This document shows positions 34,174 through 42,560 of a stretch of 46,696 nt of DNA, one piece after another. How positions within the stretch are numbered: position 1 is the stretch's first letter; each line of letters starts with the position of its first letter. The DNA is taken from assembly GCA_017427415.1 (NCBI GenBank), contig JAFRSU010000060.1:1-46696 (forward strand). Reading direction: 5' to 3'. A model generated the notes under the pieces. That model saw only the letters and a program-made list of their open reading frames with translations. It was not told the origin of the DNA and made no database searches. A program made the position numbers and the translations under genes. The stretch comes from Lachnospiraceae bacterium (lineage in GTDB: Bacteria; Bacillota; Clostridia; Lachnospirales; Lachnospiraceae).

Positions 34174-34959
34174 ATGACAGGAGAAATAAAACTTACCGGC
34201 ATAGTGTTAGGCTCCGTGCCGATGGGGGACTATGACAGGCGCTTAAGCCTGCTCACGGTAGAAAAAGGGCGTATCTCGGCCTTCGCCAAAGGAGCACGCC
34301 GGCCTATGTCGGGATTAAGGGCGGCCAGTCGGCTATTCACGTATGCGACCTTCACCGTATATGCCTGGCGGGATTCGTATTCGGTAACGGGGTGTGAGAA
34401 CCCGGTCTATTTTGATGAGATAACGATGGATCCCGAGAAAACATATTACGGGATGTATTTCTGTGAGCTGCTTGAGTATTTCACGCGGGAAAACTCAGAC
34501 GAAAAGGAGCAGGTAAAGCTCTTATATACGGCGATGAAAGCACTCATAAAAGGGCATATCCCGCTTCCTCTTATCAGAAGGATATTCGAACTCAGGGCCC
34601 TGGCCAATTACGGCGAGGCACCGAACGTATTTGAGTGCTCGGTATGCCGGAAAAAAGAAGAAGTAAAGGAATGGGTATTTGATATACACAGAGGTGTCAT
34701 AAGCTGTGCGGATTGTGCAAGAGCAGGAGGCAGGGAAAATGCGAAAGGCTATAACGGTGATGTCATAAAGATGAGTGAGACCGTCCGGTACACCATGCAT
34801 TATGTCATCACATCGCAGTATAAGTCACTGTTCAGTTTCAACTTAAGCCCCGAGGTTTTGAATGTTTTTGAAAAGGCGGTCGGACAGTATTTGAAAATTC
34901 ATGTCGATAAGCCTTTAAAAACACTTGAATTACTTGACGGAGTTGATTATAATGTGTAA
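34174..34959 (+). CDS. recO: DNA repair protein RecO
   Basis: A 261-residue recombination mediator that works with RecR (and RecF) to load RecA on SSB-coated DNA. The N-terminal OB fold is seen in KLTGIVLGSVPMGDYDRRLS and KGRISAFAKGARRP. The zinc finger cysteines are C155, C158, C178 and C181. It is downstream of era, as in many Firmicutes. Confidence 0.95.
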   Translation: MTGEIKLTGIVLGSVPMGDYDRRLSLLTVEKGRISAFAKGARRPMSGLRAASRLFTYATFTVYAWRDSYSVTGCENPVYFDEITMDPEKTYYGMYFCELLEYFTRENSDEKEQVKLLYTAMKALIKGHIPLPLIRRIFELRALANYGEAPNVFECSVCRKKEEVKEWVFDIHRGVISCADCARAGGRENAKGYNGDVIKMSETVRYTMHYVITSQYKSLFSFNLSPEVLNVFEKAVGQYLKIHVDKPLKTLELLDGVDYNV

Positions 34960-34964
34960 CAATA

Positions 34965-35146
34965 GGATTATATGCGGATATATACGTTTGAAAGCACAGC
35001 GCAAGCTTGCTTGCAGATGGGCTTATAAACGTATATATCTGTATAGGCTGGACAAATAACACGAATAAACATAAGCCGCGATAGCGGCGGCGTACGGCGC
35101 AAGCCGGACGGTTTATGAGTGTATTTGTACAGGCAGCATATAATCC
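34965..35146 (+). repeat. Structured intercistronic repeat, copy A (recO-aquaporin)
   Basis: Starts 5 bases after the recO stop and ends just before the aquaporin ribosome binding site. Outer stem GGATTATATGC (34965-34975)/GCATATAATCC (35136-35146); second stem GGATATATACGTTT (34976-34989)/AAACGTATATATCT (35027-35040), capped by GCAAG-CTTG-CTTGC; third stem GGACAAATAACACGAATAAAC (35050-35070) with 35111-35130, enclosing GCCGC-GATA-GCGGC and CGGC-GCAA-GCCG. The core shares sequence with copy B at 37308-37491. Could be an RNA element, a mobile repeat, or both. Confidence 0.82.
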
Positions 35147-35180
35147 GTAAAATATGCAAAAACCAACAGGAGGTATTATC

Positions 35181-35846
35181 ATGGAATCTTTAAAAAAGTA
35201 TGTAGCTGAATTTATCGGAACATTTGTACTTGTTCTCTGTGCCTGCGGTGTTGCTGCAGTGACCGGATGTAAAGTACCCGAGGCAGGTTATGTGGCAACC
35301 GCACTTGCATTCGGACTTGTTATCGTAGCTATGGCATACTCCATAGGAAACGTTTCGGGCTGCCATATCAATCCCGCAGTATCGATCGCTATGTTAGTCA
35401 GCGGCAAGATGACATTGAAGGACTTTGCAGGCTATCTTGTAGCACAGTTCTTAGGTGCTATCGCAGGTGCTGCAGTACTTATGGCTATAGTCGGAAAGGA
35501 GACAGGCTTAGGTACAAACGGTCTCTATAAGGGCGATGCCGGATTATCATTTGTTATAGAAATCATATTGACATTTGTCTTCGTAATTGCTATACTCGGC
35601 GTTACATCAAAGTCTGAAAACGGCAGCGTAGCAGGTATCGTGATCGGACTTGCACTTGTACTTGTACACCTTATCGGAATCCCGCTTACAGGCACCAGCG
35701 TTAACCCTGCAAGAAGCTTCGGACCAGCTATATTCGTAGGCGGCGACGCACTTACCAACGTATGGGTATTCGTACTTGCACCCTTAGTAGGCGGCATCCT
35801 TGCAGCCATCGTGTACAAATTCCTTGATACTTCAAAGAAGAAATAA
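35181..35846 (+). CDS. MIP family channel, aquaporin type
   Basis: A 221-residue, six-helix membrane channel. The two NPA half-helices are GCHINPAVSIAML and TSVNPARSFGPAI. Ser rather than Asp after the second NPAR favours a water channel (AqpZ-like) over a glycerol facilitator (GlpF). The ATG at 35181 follows AGGAGG and is preferred over 35154. It sits between recO and glyS, which are neighbours in many Firmicutes, so the gene and its upstream repeat look inserted. Confidence 0.9.
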   Translation: MESLKKYVAEFIGTFVLVLCACGVAAVTGCKVPEAGYVATALAFGLVIVAMAYSIGNVSGCHINPAVSIAMLVSGKMTLKDFAGYLVAQFLGAIAGAAVLMAIVGKETGLGTNGLYKGDAGLSFVIEIILTFVFVIAILGVTSKSENGSVAGIVIGLALVLVHLIGIPLTGTSVNPARSFGPAIFVGGDALTNVWVFVLAPLVGGILAAIVYKFLDTSKKK

Positions 35847-35847
35847 T

Positions 35848-35880
35848 AGTCTGACTTTTGCGGAGCAGACTGATGAGGTG
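35848..35880. repeat. Short hairpin related to the intergenic repeat, copy 3 (aquaporin-glyS)
   Basis: AGTCTG/CAGACT hairpin (35848-35853 with 35866-35871), then TGATGAGGTG, the same end as in the copies after dapF and era. Confidence 0.55.
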
Positions 35881-35918
35881 AAAACCCTCAATATCAGATT
35901 AGAAAAGAGGACTTTCAA

Positions 35919-37307
35919 ATGGAAAAAACAATGGACAAGATCGTAGCACTGGCAAAAGCAAGAGGCTTTGTGTATCCCGGATCCGAGATCTACGGCGGCC
36001 TTGCAAATACCTGGGACTACGGTAACCTGGGCGTTGAGCTTAAGAACAATGTTAAAAAAGCATGGTGGAAGAAGTTCATCCAGGAAAACAAATACAATGT
36101 AGGTGTGGACTGTGCCATCCTCATGAACCCTCAGACATGGGTAGCATCAGGACATTTAGGCGGATTCTCGGATCCCCTTATGGACTGTAAAGAGTGCCAT
36201 GAGAGATTCAGAGCAGACAAGCTCATCGAAGACTATGCAGAAGAAAAAGGCATCACTCTCGACGGCTCGGTAGATGGCTGGTCACAGGAAAAGATGAAGA
36301 ATTTCATCGAGGAGAATAAAATCCCCTGCCCTACATGCGGAAAGCATAACTTCACCGATATCCGCCAGTTCAACCTCATGTTCAAGACCTTCCAGGGCGT
36401 TACAGAGGATGCGAAGAACACAGTATACTTAAGACCTGAGACAGCACAGGGTATCTTCGTTAACTTTAAGAATGTACAGCGTACTTCAAGGAAAAAGCTT
36501 CCCTTCGGTATCGGCCAGATAGGAAAGTCCTTCAGAAATGAGATAACACCCGGTAATTTCACATTCCGTACCAGAGAGTTCGAGCAGATGGAACTTGAGT
36601 TCTTCTGCGAGCCCGGTACAGACTTAGAATGGTTCCAGTACTGGAGAGGCTTCTGCCGCGACTGGCTGCTCTCACTCGGTATCAAAGAAGACGAGATGAG
36701 ACTTCGTGACCACAGCCCCGAGGAGCTTTGCTTCTATTCAAAGGGCACAACCGATATCGAGTTCTTATTCCCGTTCGGCTGGGGCGAGCTCTGGGGTATC
36801 GCAGACAGAACCGACTACGACCTTACACAGCATCAGAATCTGTCTAAGGAAGACCTTACATACTTTGATGAGGAAAAGAATGCACGTTTCGTTCCTTACG
36901 TAGTAGAGCCTTCACTCGGTGCAGACCGTGTAACACTTGCATTCCTCTGCGCAGCATATGATGAGGAAGAGCTTGAGGGCGGAGATGTACGTACAGTACT
37001 TCATTTCCATCCCGCGCTTGCACCCGTAAAGGTAGGTGTGCTTCCTCTTTCTAAAAAACTTAACGAAGGTGCAGAGAAGGTATTTGACGAACTTAGCAAA
37101 TACTGGAACTGTGAGTTCGATGACAGAGGAACCATCGGTAAGCGTTACAGAAGACTTGATGAGATCGGAACACCCTGGTGTGTTACATATGACTTTGATT
37201 CCGAGACCGACGGATGCGTAACCGTACGTGACAGAGACACCATGCAGCAGGAGAGGATCGCAATAGCAGACCTTAAGGCTTACTTCGAGAAAAAGATGGA
37301 ATTCTAA
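35919..37307 (+). CDS. glyS: Glycyl-tRNA synthetase (single-chain, eukaryotic/archaeal-type)
   Basis: A 462-residue class II synthetase forming homodimers, unlike the alpha2-beta2 GlyQ/GlyS enzyme of E. coli. Signatures: [72 protein letters not shown] (motif 2) and [14 protein letters not shown] (motif 3). C-terminal anticodon domain from about 360. AGAGGA lies before the ATG. A structured repeat begins one base after the stop codon and probably also terminates the transcript. Confidence 0.97.
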   Translation: MEKTMDKIVALAKARGFVYPGSEIYGGLANTWDYGNLGVELKNNVKKAWWKKFIQENKYNVGVDCAILMNPQTWVASGHLGGFSDPLMDCKECHERFRADKLIEDYAEEKGITLDGSVDGWSQEKMKNFIEENKIPCPTCGKHNFTDIRQFNLMFKTFQGVTEDAKNTVYLRPETAQGIFVNFKNVQRTSRKKLPFGIGQIGKSFRNEITPGNFTFRTREFEQMELEFFCEPGTDLEWFQYWRGFCRDWLLSLGIKEDEMRLRDHSPEELCFYSKGTTDIEFLFPFGWGELWGIADRTDYDLTQHQNLSKEDLTYFDEEKNARFVPYVVEPSLGADRVTLAFLCAAYDEEELEGGDVRTVLHFHPALAPVKVGVLPLSKKLNEGAEKVFDELSKYWNCEFDDRGTIGKRYRRLDEIGTPWCVTYDFDSETDGCVTVRDRDTMQQERIAIADLKAYFEKKMEF

Positions 37308-37491
37308 GTTACTATCCACGGCGAAATATAATAAAAGCGCAAAATGCAAGCTTGCTTGTAAATTTGCGCTTTTTTATATTTAGCCATGGAGGCTGGGCGA
37401 AATCCACGAGTAAACAGTAGCCACGTAAGTGGCGGCTTACGGCGCAGCCGGAAGGTTTATGAGTGGAGTTCGTCCTGCCGGGGATAGTAAC
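37308..37491 (+). repeat. Structured intercistronic repeat, copy B (after glyS)
   Basis: Begins right after the glyS stop. Outer stem GTTACTATCC (37308-37317)/GGATAGTAAC (37482-37491). The second stem AAATATAATAAAAGCGCAAA (37324-37343)/TTTGCGCTTTTTTATATTT (37363-37381) is capped by GCAAGCTTGCTTG and is also a good intrinsic terminator. The third stem (37396-37415 with 37455-37475) encloses GCCAC-GTAA-GTGGC and a GGCGCAGCC hairpin. The core from about 37411 to 37465 matches copy A closely, while the outer stems differ but stay paired. Confidence 0.85.
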
Positions 37492-37505
37492 CAGGGTATG
37501 ACATG

Positions 37506-37579
37506 AGTGTGACAGGAGAAGCCGGGTCACAAGGAATCCGTCACCTACGGTGACACCTTGTGACATACCTTGTCACACT
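37506..37579. repeat. Three nested stems built from GTCAC motifs
   Basis: AGTGTGACA (37506-37514)/TGTCACACT (37571-37579), inside it GTCACAAGG (37526-37534)/CCTTGTGAC (37556-37564), inside that GTCACC-TAC-GGTGAC (37540-37554). All stems are perfect. No T run, so not an ordinary terminator. Confidence 0.75.
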
Positions 37580-37645
37580 AAATATAAACAACTCCGAAAA
37601 AATTTCCCCTAATTTTCAAAAAATATATTTATTTTTTTGCAAAAG

Positions 37646-37656
37646 TATGCTATAAT
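37646..37656 (+). promoter_or_regulatory. Extended -10 promoter of ppdK
   Basis: TGC-TATAAT (37648-37656) with no good -35; an extended -10 can compensate. Start of transcription near 37663. Confidence 0.6.
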
Positions 37657-37668
37657 AACTGTCGGAAA

Positions 37669-37761
37669 ATTGCAGGCATAGTAAATGTTTCTCTCAGACG
37701 GACATTTGTCCACTGAGGGTTTGGGTTACTACGCTTCATTTTGCGTTTTTTAGTCTGCAAT
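37669..37761 (+). promoter_or_regulatory. Structured leader of ppdK, possible attenuator
   Basis: P1 ATTGCAG (37669-37675)/CTGCAAT (37755-37761) encloses P2 GCATAGTAA (37676-37684)/TTACTACGC (37726-37734, one mismatch) and P3 CTCAG...GGAC-ATTT-GTCC...CTGAG (37693-37717). ACGC at 37731-37734 can instead pair with GCGT (37743-37746) just before six T, which would form a weak terminator excluding P2. No known riboswitch class recognised. Confidence 0.45.
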
Positions 37762-37788
37762 AAAAATATCACAGGAGGATATATTTTA

Positions 37789-40425
37789 ATGAAGAAATGG
37801 GTATATTTATTTACCGAAGGCGACGCGACCATGAGAAATCTCTTGGGCGGCAAGGGCGCTAACCTTGCAGAAATGACCAAAATCGGACTTCCCGTACCTC
37901 AGGGCTTCACTATCACCACTGAAGCATGTACACAGTATTATGAGGATGACCGTCAGATCAACGACGAGATCATGGGACAGATTATGGAATATGTCGCAAA
38001 GATGGAAGAGATCAATGGCAAGAAGTTCGGAGATCTTCAAAATCCTCTATTAGTATCAGTTCGTTCAGGTGCGCGTGCATCTATGCCCGGTATGATGGAT
38101 ACCATTCTTAACCTCGGACTTAACGATGACGTTGTTGCCGCTATGATCAAGGGCAACCCCGATCCTAAGTTTGAGCGTTTCGTTTATGATTCATACAGAC
38201 GTTTCATCCAGATGTTCTCTGACGTAGTTATGGAAGTCGGAAAGAAGTACTTCGAGCAGCTCATCGATAAGATGAAAGAGGAAAAGGGCGTTAAGTTCGA
38301 CGTAGACTTAACAGCAGCCGACCTTAAGGAACTTGCCAACCAGTTCAAGGCTGAGTACAAGAACCAGTTAGGTACAGACTTCCCTTCAGACCCCGTAGTA
38401 CAGTTAAAGGAAGCAATCCGTGCCGTATTCCGTTCATGGGATAACCCCAGAGCAAACGTATACCGTCGTGACAACGACATCCCTTATTCATGGGGTACAG
38501 CAGTAAACGTAATGCCCATGGTATTCGGTAACCTCAACAACGAGTCAGGTACCGGTGTTGCATTCACCCGTGATCCCGCTACAGGCGAGAAGAAGCTCAT
38601 GGGCGAGTTCCTTGTAAATGCACAGGGCGAGGACGTAGTAGCAGGTGTTCGTACACCTATGCCCATCACCCAGATGGAAGAGCAGTTCCCCGATGCATAT
38701 AAGCAGTTCGTACAGGTATGTGAGACACTTGAAAATCACTACCATGACATGCAGGATATGGAGTTCACCGTTGAGAACAAGAAGCTCTACATGCTCCAGT
38801 GCCGTAACGGTAAGCGTACCGCTCAGGCAGCGCTGAAGATTGCATGCGACTTAGTAGATGAAGGTATGAAGACCGAGGCAGAGGCAGTAGCCATGATCGA
38901 TCCCCGTAACCTTGACACACTTCTTCATCCCCAGTTTGATGTAAAGGCATTAAAGGAGAATACACCTTTAGGAAAAGGCCTTGGTGCATCACCCGGAGCA
39001 GCTTGCGGCCAGGTAGTATTTACAGCAGATGACGCAGAGAAGTGGGCAGCAAACGGCAAGAAGGTAGTACTTGTACGTCTTGAGACATCACCTGAGGATA
39101 TCACCGGTATGAAGGCTGCACAGGGTATCCTTACAGTACGTGGCGGTATGACCAGCCATGCAGCAGTAGTAGCACGTGGTATGGGTAAGTGCTGTGTATC
39201 AGGCTGCGGCGATATCAACATGGACGAAGAGAACAAGCAGTTCACCTTAGCCGGCAAGCTCTTCAAAGAGGGAGATGAGATCTCCATCGACGGTACCACA
39301 GGTAATATCTATGACGGTATCATCAAGACAGTAGATGCATCCATCGCAGGCGAGTTCGGACGCATCATGGCCTGGGCAGATAAATACAGAAGACTTAAAG
39401 TAAGAACCAACGCAGACACACCTCAGGATGCAAAGAAGGCACGTGAGCTCGGAGCAGAAGGCATCGGTCTTTGCCGTACAGAGCATATGTTCTTCGAAGC
39501 AGACAGGATCGCGGCATTCCGTGAGATGATCTGTTCCGATACAGCTGAGGAGAGAGAGAAAGCACTCGACAAGATCCTTCCTTATCAGCAGAGCGACTTT
39601 GAAAAGCTTTACGAAGCACTTGAGGGATGTCCTGTATGTATCAGATTCCTTGATCCTCCTCTTCACGAGTTCGTACCTACAGAAGAAGCTGACATCGCAA
39701 AACTCGCTGAGGCACAGGGCAAGCCTGTAGAAGAAATCAAGGCTTTCATCAATGCACTTCACGAATTCAATCCTATGATGGGACATCGTGGATGCCGTCT
39801 TGCAGTTACATATCCTGAGATTGCAAAGATGCAGACCAAGGCTGTTATCCGTGCAGCAATCAATACAAAGAAGAATCATCCCGACTGGAACGTTGAGCCT
39901 GAGATCATGATCCCTCTTGTATCAGAAGCATTAGAGCTTAAGTACGTTAAGAAGTTCGTAGTAGAGACCGCAGATGCAGAAATTGCAGCAGCAGGCGTAG
40001 ACCTTAAGTACCAGGTAGGTACCATGATCGAGATTCCGAGAGCTGCACTTACAGCAGACGTTATCGCAAAAGACGCTGACTTCTTCTGTTTCGGTACAAA
40101 CGACCTTACACAGATGACCTACGGCTTCTCAAGAGATGATGCAGGTAAGTTCTTATCTGCTTACTATGATGCTAAGATCCTTGAGAGCGATCCTTTCGCA
40201 AAGCTTGACCAGGTAGGTGTAGGAAAGCTCATGAAGCTCGCTATCGAGCTCGGCAAGCCTGTAAATCCCAACCTCCACATCGGTATCTGCGGCGAGCACG
40301 GCGGAGATCCTTCATCTGTAGAGTTCTGCCACAAGATCGGACTTGATTATGTATCATGTTCACCTTTCCGTGTACCGATCGCAAGGTTAGCAGCAGCCCA
40401 GGCCGCTATAAGCGAAAGAGGGTAA
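37789..40425 (+). CDS. ppdK: Pyruvate, phosphate dikinase
   Basis: An 878-residue enzyme interconverting pyruvate, ATP and phosphate with PEP, AMP and pyrophosphate; central in the glycolysis of many anaerobes. Domains in order: ATP-grasp nucleotide domain (about 1-340, with LLGGKGANLAEM), phosphohistidine domain (GGMTSHAAVVARGMGKCCVS, catalytic His in TSHA) and the PEP/pyruvate TIM barrel (ICRTEHMF-like GLCRTEHMF, later GICGEHGGDPSS). The ATG at 37789 follows AGGAGG, preferred over 37741. Strong codon bias fits high expression. It is preceded by a structured leader and followed by the mobile element. Confidence 0.97.
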   Translation: MKKWVYLFTEGDATMRNLLGGKGANLAEMTKIGLPVPQGFTITTEACTQYYEDDRQINDEIMGQIMEYVAKMEEINGKKFGDLQNPLLVSVRSGARASMPGMMDTILNLGLNDDVVAAMIKGNPDPKFERFVYDSYRRFIQMFSDVVMEVGKKYFEQLIDKMKEEKGVKFDVDLTAADLKELANQFKAEYKNQLGTDFPSDPVVQLKEAIRAVFRSWDNPRANVYRRDNDIPYSWGTAVNVMPMVFGNLNNESGTGVAFTRDPATGEKKLMGEFLVNAQGEDVVAGVRTPMPITQMEEQFPDAYKQFVQVCETLENHYHDMQDMEFTVENKKLYMLQCRNGKRTAQAALKIACDLVDEGMKTEAEAVAMIDPRNLDTLLHPQFDVKALKENTPLGKGLGASPGAACGQVVFTADDAEKWAANGKKVVLVRLETSPEDITGMKAAQGILTVRGGMTSHAAVVARGMGKCCVSGCGDINMDEENKQFTLAGKLFKEGDEISIDGTTGNIYDGIIKTVDASIAGEFGRIMAWADKYRRLKVRTNADTPQDAKKARELGAEGIGLCRTEHMFFEADRIAAFREMICSDTAEEREKALDKILPYQQSDFEKLYEALEGCPVCIRFLDPPLHEFVPTEEADIAKLAEAQGKPVEEIKAFINALHEFNPMMGHRGCRLAVTYPEIAKMQTKAVIRAAINTKKNHPDWNVEPEIMIPLVSEALELKYVKKFVVETADAEIAAAGVDLKYQVGTMIEIPRAALTADVIAKDADFFCFGTNDLTQMTYGFSRDDAGKFLSAYYDAKILESDPFAKLDQVGVGKLMKLAIELGKPVNPNLHIGICGEHGGDPSSVEFCHKIGLDYVSCSPFRVPIARLAAAQAAISERG

Positions 40426-40428
40426 TTC

Positions 40429-40559
40429 GTACAGACCATGATGTTTATCTGGTGACAATAATCATTACTGAAGACGATTTTAAGAGGCTTACAGATGATG
40501 ATTTGTTGAATGTCAGATTTCATCAGTTTCAGGATATCAGGATGGATATCTACATTTAA
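40429..40559 (+). pseudogene. Possible 3' remnant of a gene at the element boundary
   Basis: In frame after ppdK, DNA reads as VTIIITEDDFKRLTDDDLLN followed by VRFHQFQDIRMDIYI and a stop, with a protein-like composition but no start codon or ribosome binding site. It could be the tail of a gene cut by the insertion of the mobile element. I do not recognise the family. Confidence 0.28.
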
Positions 40560-40580
40560 ATACGAAAAACTAAACTATAT

Positions 40581-40632
40581 AAGAGACTAAACAGTATTCC
40601 AGAAATGGTGATATTGCTTGGTCTCTTTTTTT
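40581..40632 (+). terminator. Hairpin terminator or attenuator before the partition/replication genes
   Basis: AAGAGACTAA (40581-40590) pairs with TTGGTCTCTT (40618-40627), with an inner CCA-GAAA-TGG hairpin, then a run of T. Confidence 0.82.
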
Positions 40633-40661
40633 GTTTTCTATCCGGAGAGGGGGTGAGATAA

Positions 40662-40832
40662 GTGGTTAAGTTGAGGATCATGGGAACACCAAACGACATT
40701 AAGTGGTTCGTAAAGCTGATCCATCGGCACAAAAAGATTAAAGTCAACTGTACATCGGACAATCTGCCGGTAAAGGGATCCAATCGGTACAAAAGAGTTC
40801 ATATGGAAATCGAAAAGAACATGGAGGAATGA
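40662..40832 (+). CDS. Small DUF3970-like protein of the conjugative element (GTG start)
   Basis: 56 residues: VVKLRIMGTPNDIKWFVKLI at the start and NRYKRVHMEIE near the end. The pattern V-K-x-R-I-M-G-T...N-R-x-x-x-x-R-V-x-x-E-I resembles the small DUF3970-type proteins that often precede ParA in Firmicute mobile elements. Function unknown. GGAGAGGGGGTGAG lies upstream of the GTG at 40662. The gene ends one base before the parA start codon. Confidence 0.6.
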   Translation: MVKLRIMGTPNDIKWFVKLIHRHKKIKVNCTSDNLPVKGSNRYKRVHMEIEKNMEE

Positions 40833-40833
40833 A

Positions 40834-41679
40834 ATGAATAATACTACAGCGATAAGTGCGGAAAAGAGAAACAATTGTAAGGTTGTCTCAGTGGCGAACC
40901 AGAAAGGCGGTGTCGCAAAAACCACAACTACAGTGAATTTAGGAATAGGACTTGCAAGGGAAGGGAGAAAGGTTTTACTGGTAGACGCCGATGCTCAGGG
41001 GTCTCTTACCGCAAGTCTCGGGATCGGTGAACCAGATTCTTTGGAATATACCCTTGCAACAGTTATGGGAAACATAATAAATGATGAAAGCTTTGACCCC
41101 GAAAAAGGGATCTTCCATCATGAAGAAGGCGTAGATCTTATGCCTGGCAATATCGAACTTTCCGGAATGGAAGTATCCTTAGTAAACATAATGAGCCGTG
41201 AATATGTTCTTAAGGAATACATAGACATGATAAAGGACAGATATGACTACATCATAATCGACTGCGGACCTTCACTTGGGATGGTAACGATAAATGCATT
41301 CGCAGCTTCAGACAGCATACTCATCCCATGCCAGGCAGGCTATCTTCCAGCAAAGGGCTTAGAACAGCTTATACGTACCATAAGAAAGGTAAAGAAGCAG
41401 AAGATCAACCCTGACTTAAAAATAGCCGGGATCCTTCTCACAATGGTTGATGGACGGACAAATTATTCCAAAGAGATAATGAAGCTCATAGAAAAAGGAT
41501 ACGGAACGATAGTACCGATATTTAAGCATGAAATCCCCATGTCTATCCGTGTAGCTGAATGCTCAGCTTTAGGGATAAGCATATATAAGAATGATCCGAA
41601 AGGAAAAGCCACAAAAGCATACGAATCGCTCACCATGGAGATAATGGAAAGCTGTGAGAACGGGGGTGAGCAGGTATGA
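40834..41679 (+). CDS. parA: ParA/Soj-type partition ATPase
   Basis: A 281-residue ATPase that segregates the element's circular or plasmid form together with ParB. Deviant Walker A KGGVAKTT (residues 24-31), Walker A' region VLLVDADAQGSLTASLG, and Walker B DYIIIDCGPSLG. The Gly-to-Ala change in the P-loop is frequent in conjugative-element ParA proteins. It overlaps parB by ATGA. Confidence 0.94.
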   Translation: MNNTTAISAEKRNNCKVVSVANQKGGVAKTTTTVNLGIGLAREGRKVLLVDADAQGSLTASLGIGEPDSLEYTLATVMGNIINDESFDPEKGIFHHEEGVDLMPGNIELSGMEVSLVNIMSREYVLKEYIDMIKDRYDYIIIDCGPSLGMVTINAFAASDSILIPCQAGYLPAKGLEQLIRTIRKVKKQKINPDLKIAGILLTMVDGRTNYSKEIMKLIEKGYGTIVPIFKHEIPMSIRVAECSALGISIYKNDPKGKATKAYESLTMEIMESCENGGEQV

Positions 41680-42560
41680 ACAGATCTTTGGAAGGAAAGA
41701 TAAAGATAAACACCTTTGCTGATATAGTCGGAGGGGAAGATGATTCTGTCAATGAGATAGAGCTTACAAAACTGTACACCTTTAAAAATCATCCTTTTAA
41801 AGTAAAAGACGATGAAAGAATGCAGGAAATGGTGGAAAGCATAAAAAAGTCAGGTATTCTGGTACCCGGTGTGGTAAGAAAAAGAGAAGAAGGCGGTTAT
41901 GAGATCATATCAGGGCATCGTCGTAAAAGAGCCTGTGAACTTGCCGGACTAAAGACAATGCCTATGCTCATCAAAAAATATACAGATGACGAAGCAGTCA
42001 TCGCCATGATAGATTCTAACCTTCAGAGAGAAGAAATCCTGCCCAGCGAGAAAGCATTTGCTTATAAGATGAAGCTCGAAGCTTTATCTCATCAGGGAAA
42101 AACAACTTCGTGCCAAGTTGGCACGAAGTTAAGATCTGATGATATGGCGGGTAAGGAGTTAGGAGAAAGCGCAAGGCAGATACACCGTTACATAAGGCTT
42201 ACAGAACTTGTATCACCACTCCTTGATATGGTGGATGAAAAGAAAATCAAGTTCATCCCTGCTGTAGAGCTTTCATATCTTACAGATTCGCAACAGAGAA
42301 TATTACTGGAAATAATTAATGATGAATCAGTGGTACCATCCTTGTCACAGGCGCAACAACTAAAGGATCTCAGTCAGAAAATGTCATATACCAGGGAATC
42401 GGTACTGGCCATTATGGTAGTTGCGCCAACGAAAGAGAGAAGGATCACACTAAGGCAGGAAGTTATCTATAAGTATTTTGATCCGGATACGAGTGATGAA
42501 GAAATAGAAAAAACGATATGCAGCTTGTTGGAGAAATGGAAACGGAAAGGGGCTAAGTGA
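41676..42560 (+). CDS. parB: ParB/Spo0J-type partition protein
   Basis: A 294-residue protein with the ParB N-terminal box (YEIISGHRRKRACELAG and MIDSNLQREEILPSEKAFAY), then a helix-turn-helix region (about 155-190) and a helical C-terminus ending in basic residues. It should bind a parS-like site and form the partition complex with ParA. Its own parS is not recognised here. The 3' end overlaps the repA start by one base. Confidence 0.93.
   Translation: MNRSLEGKIKINTFADIVGGEDDSVNEIELTKLYTFKNHPFKVKDDERMQEMVESIKKSGILVPGVVRKREEGGYEIISGHRRKRACELAGLKTMPMLIKKYTDDEAVIAMIDSNLQREEILPSEKAFAYKMKLEALSHQGKTTSCQVGTKLRSDDMAGKELGESARQIHRYIRLTELVSPLLDMVDEKKIKFIPAVELSYLTDSQQRILLEIINDESVVPSLSQAQQLKDLSQKMSYTRESVLAIMVVAPTKERRITLRQEVIYKYFDPDTSDEEIEKTICSLLEKWKRKGAK

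Noticed and set aside
35847..35918. T-box riboswitch before glyS
   Set aside because: Only 72 bases separate the genes, with no T-box sequence or specifier stem.
37560..37579. CRP/FNR-like site (TGTGA...TCACA)
   Set aside because: The spacing between half-sites is 9 rather than 6 bases and it is fully explained by the nested hairpin.
37741..37788. Upstream start for ppdK
   Set aside because: The 16 additional codons lie in the structured leader and lack a ribosome binding site; AGGAGG directly precedes the ATG at 37789.
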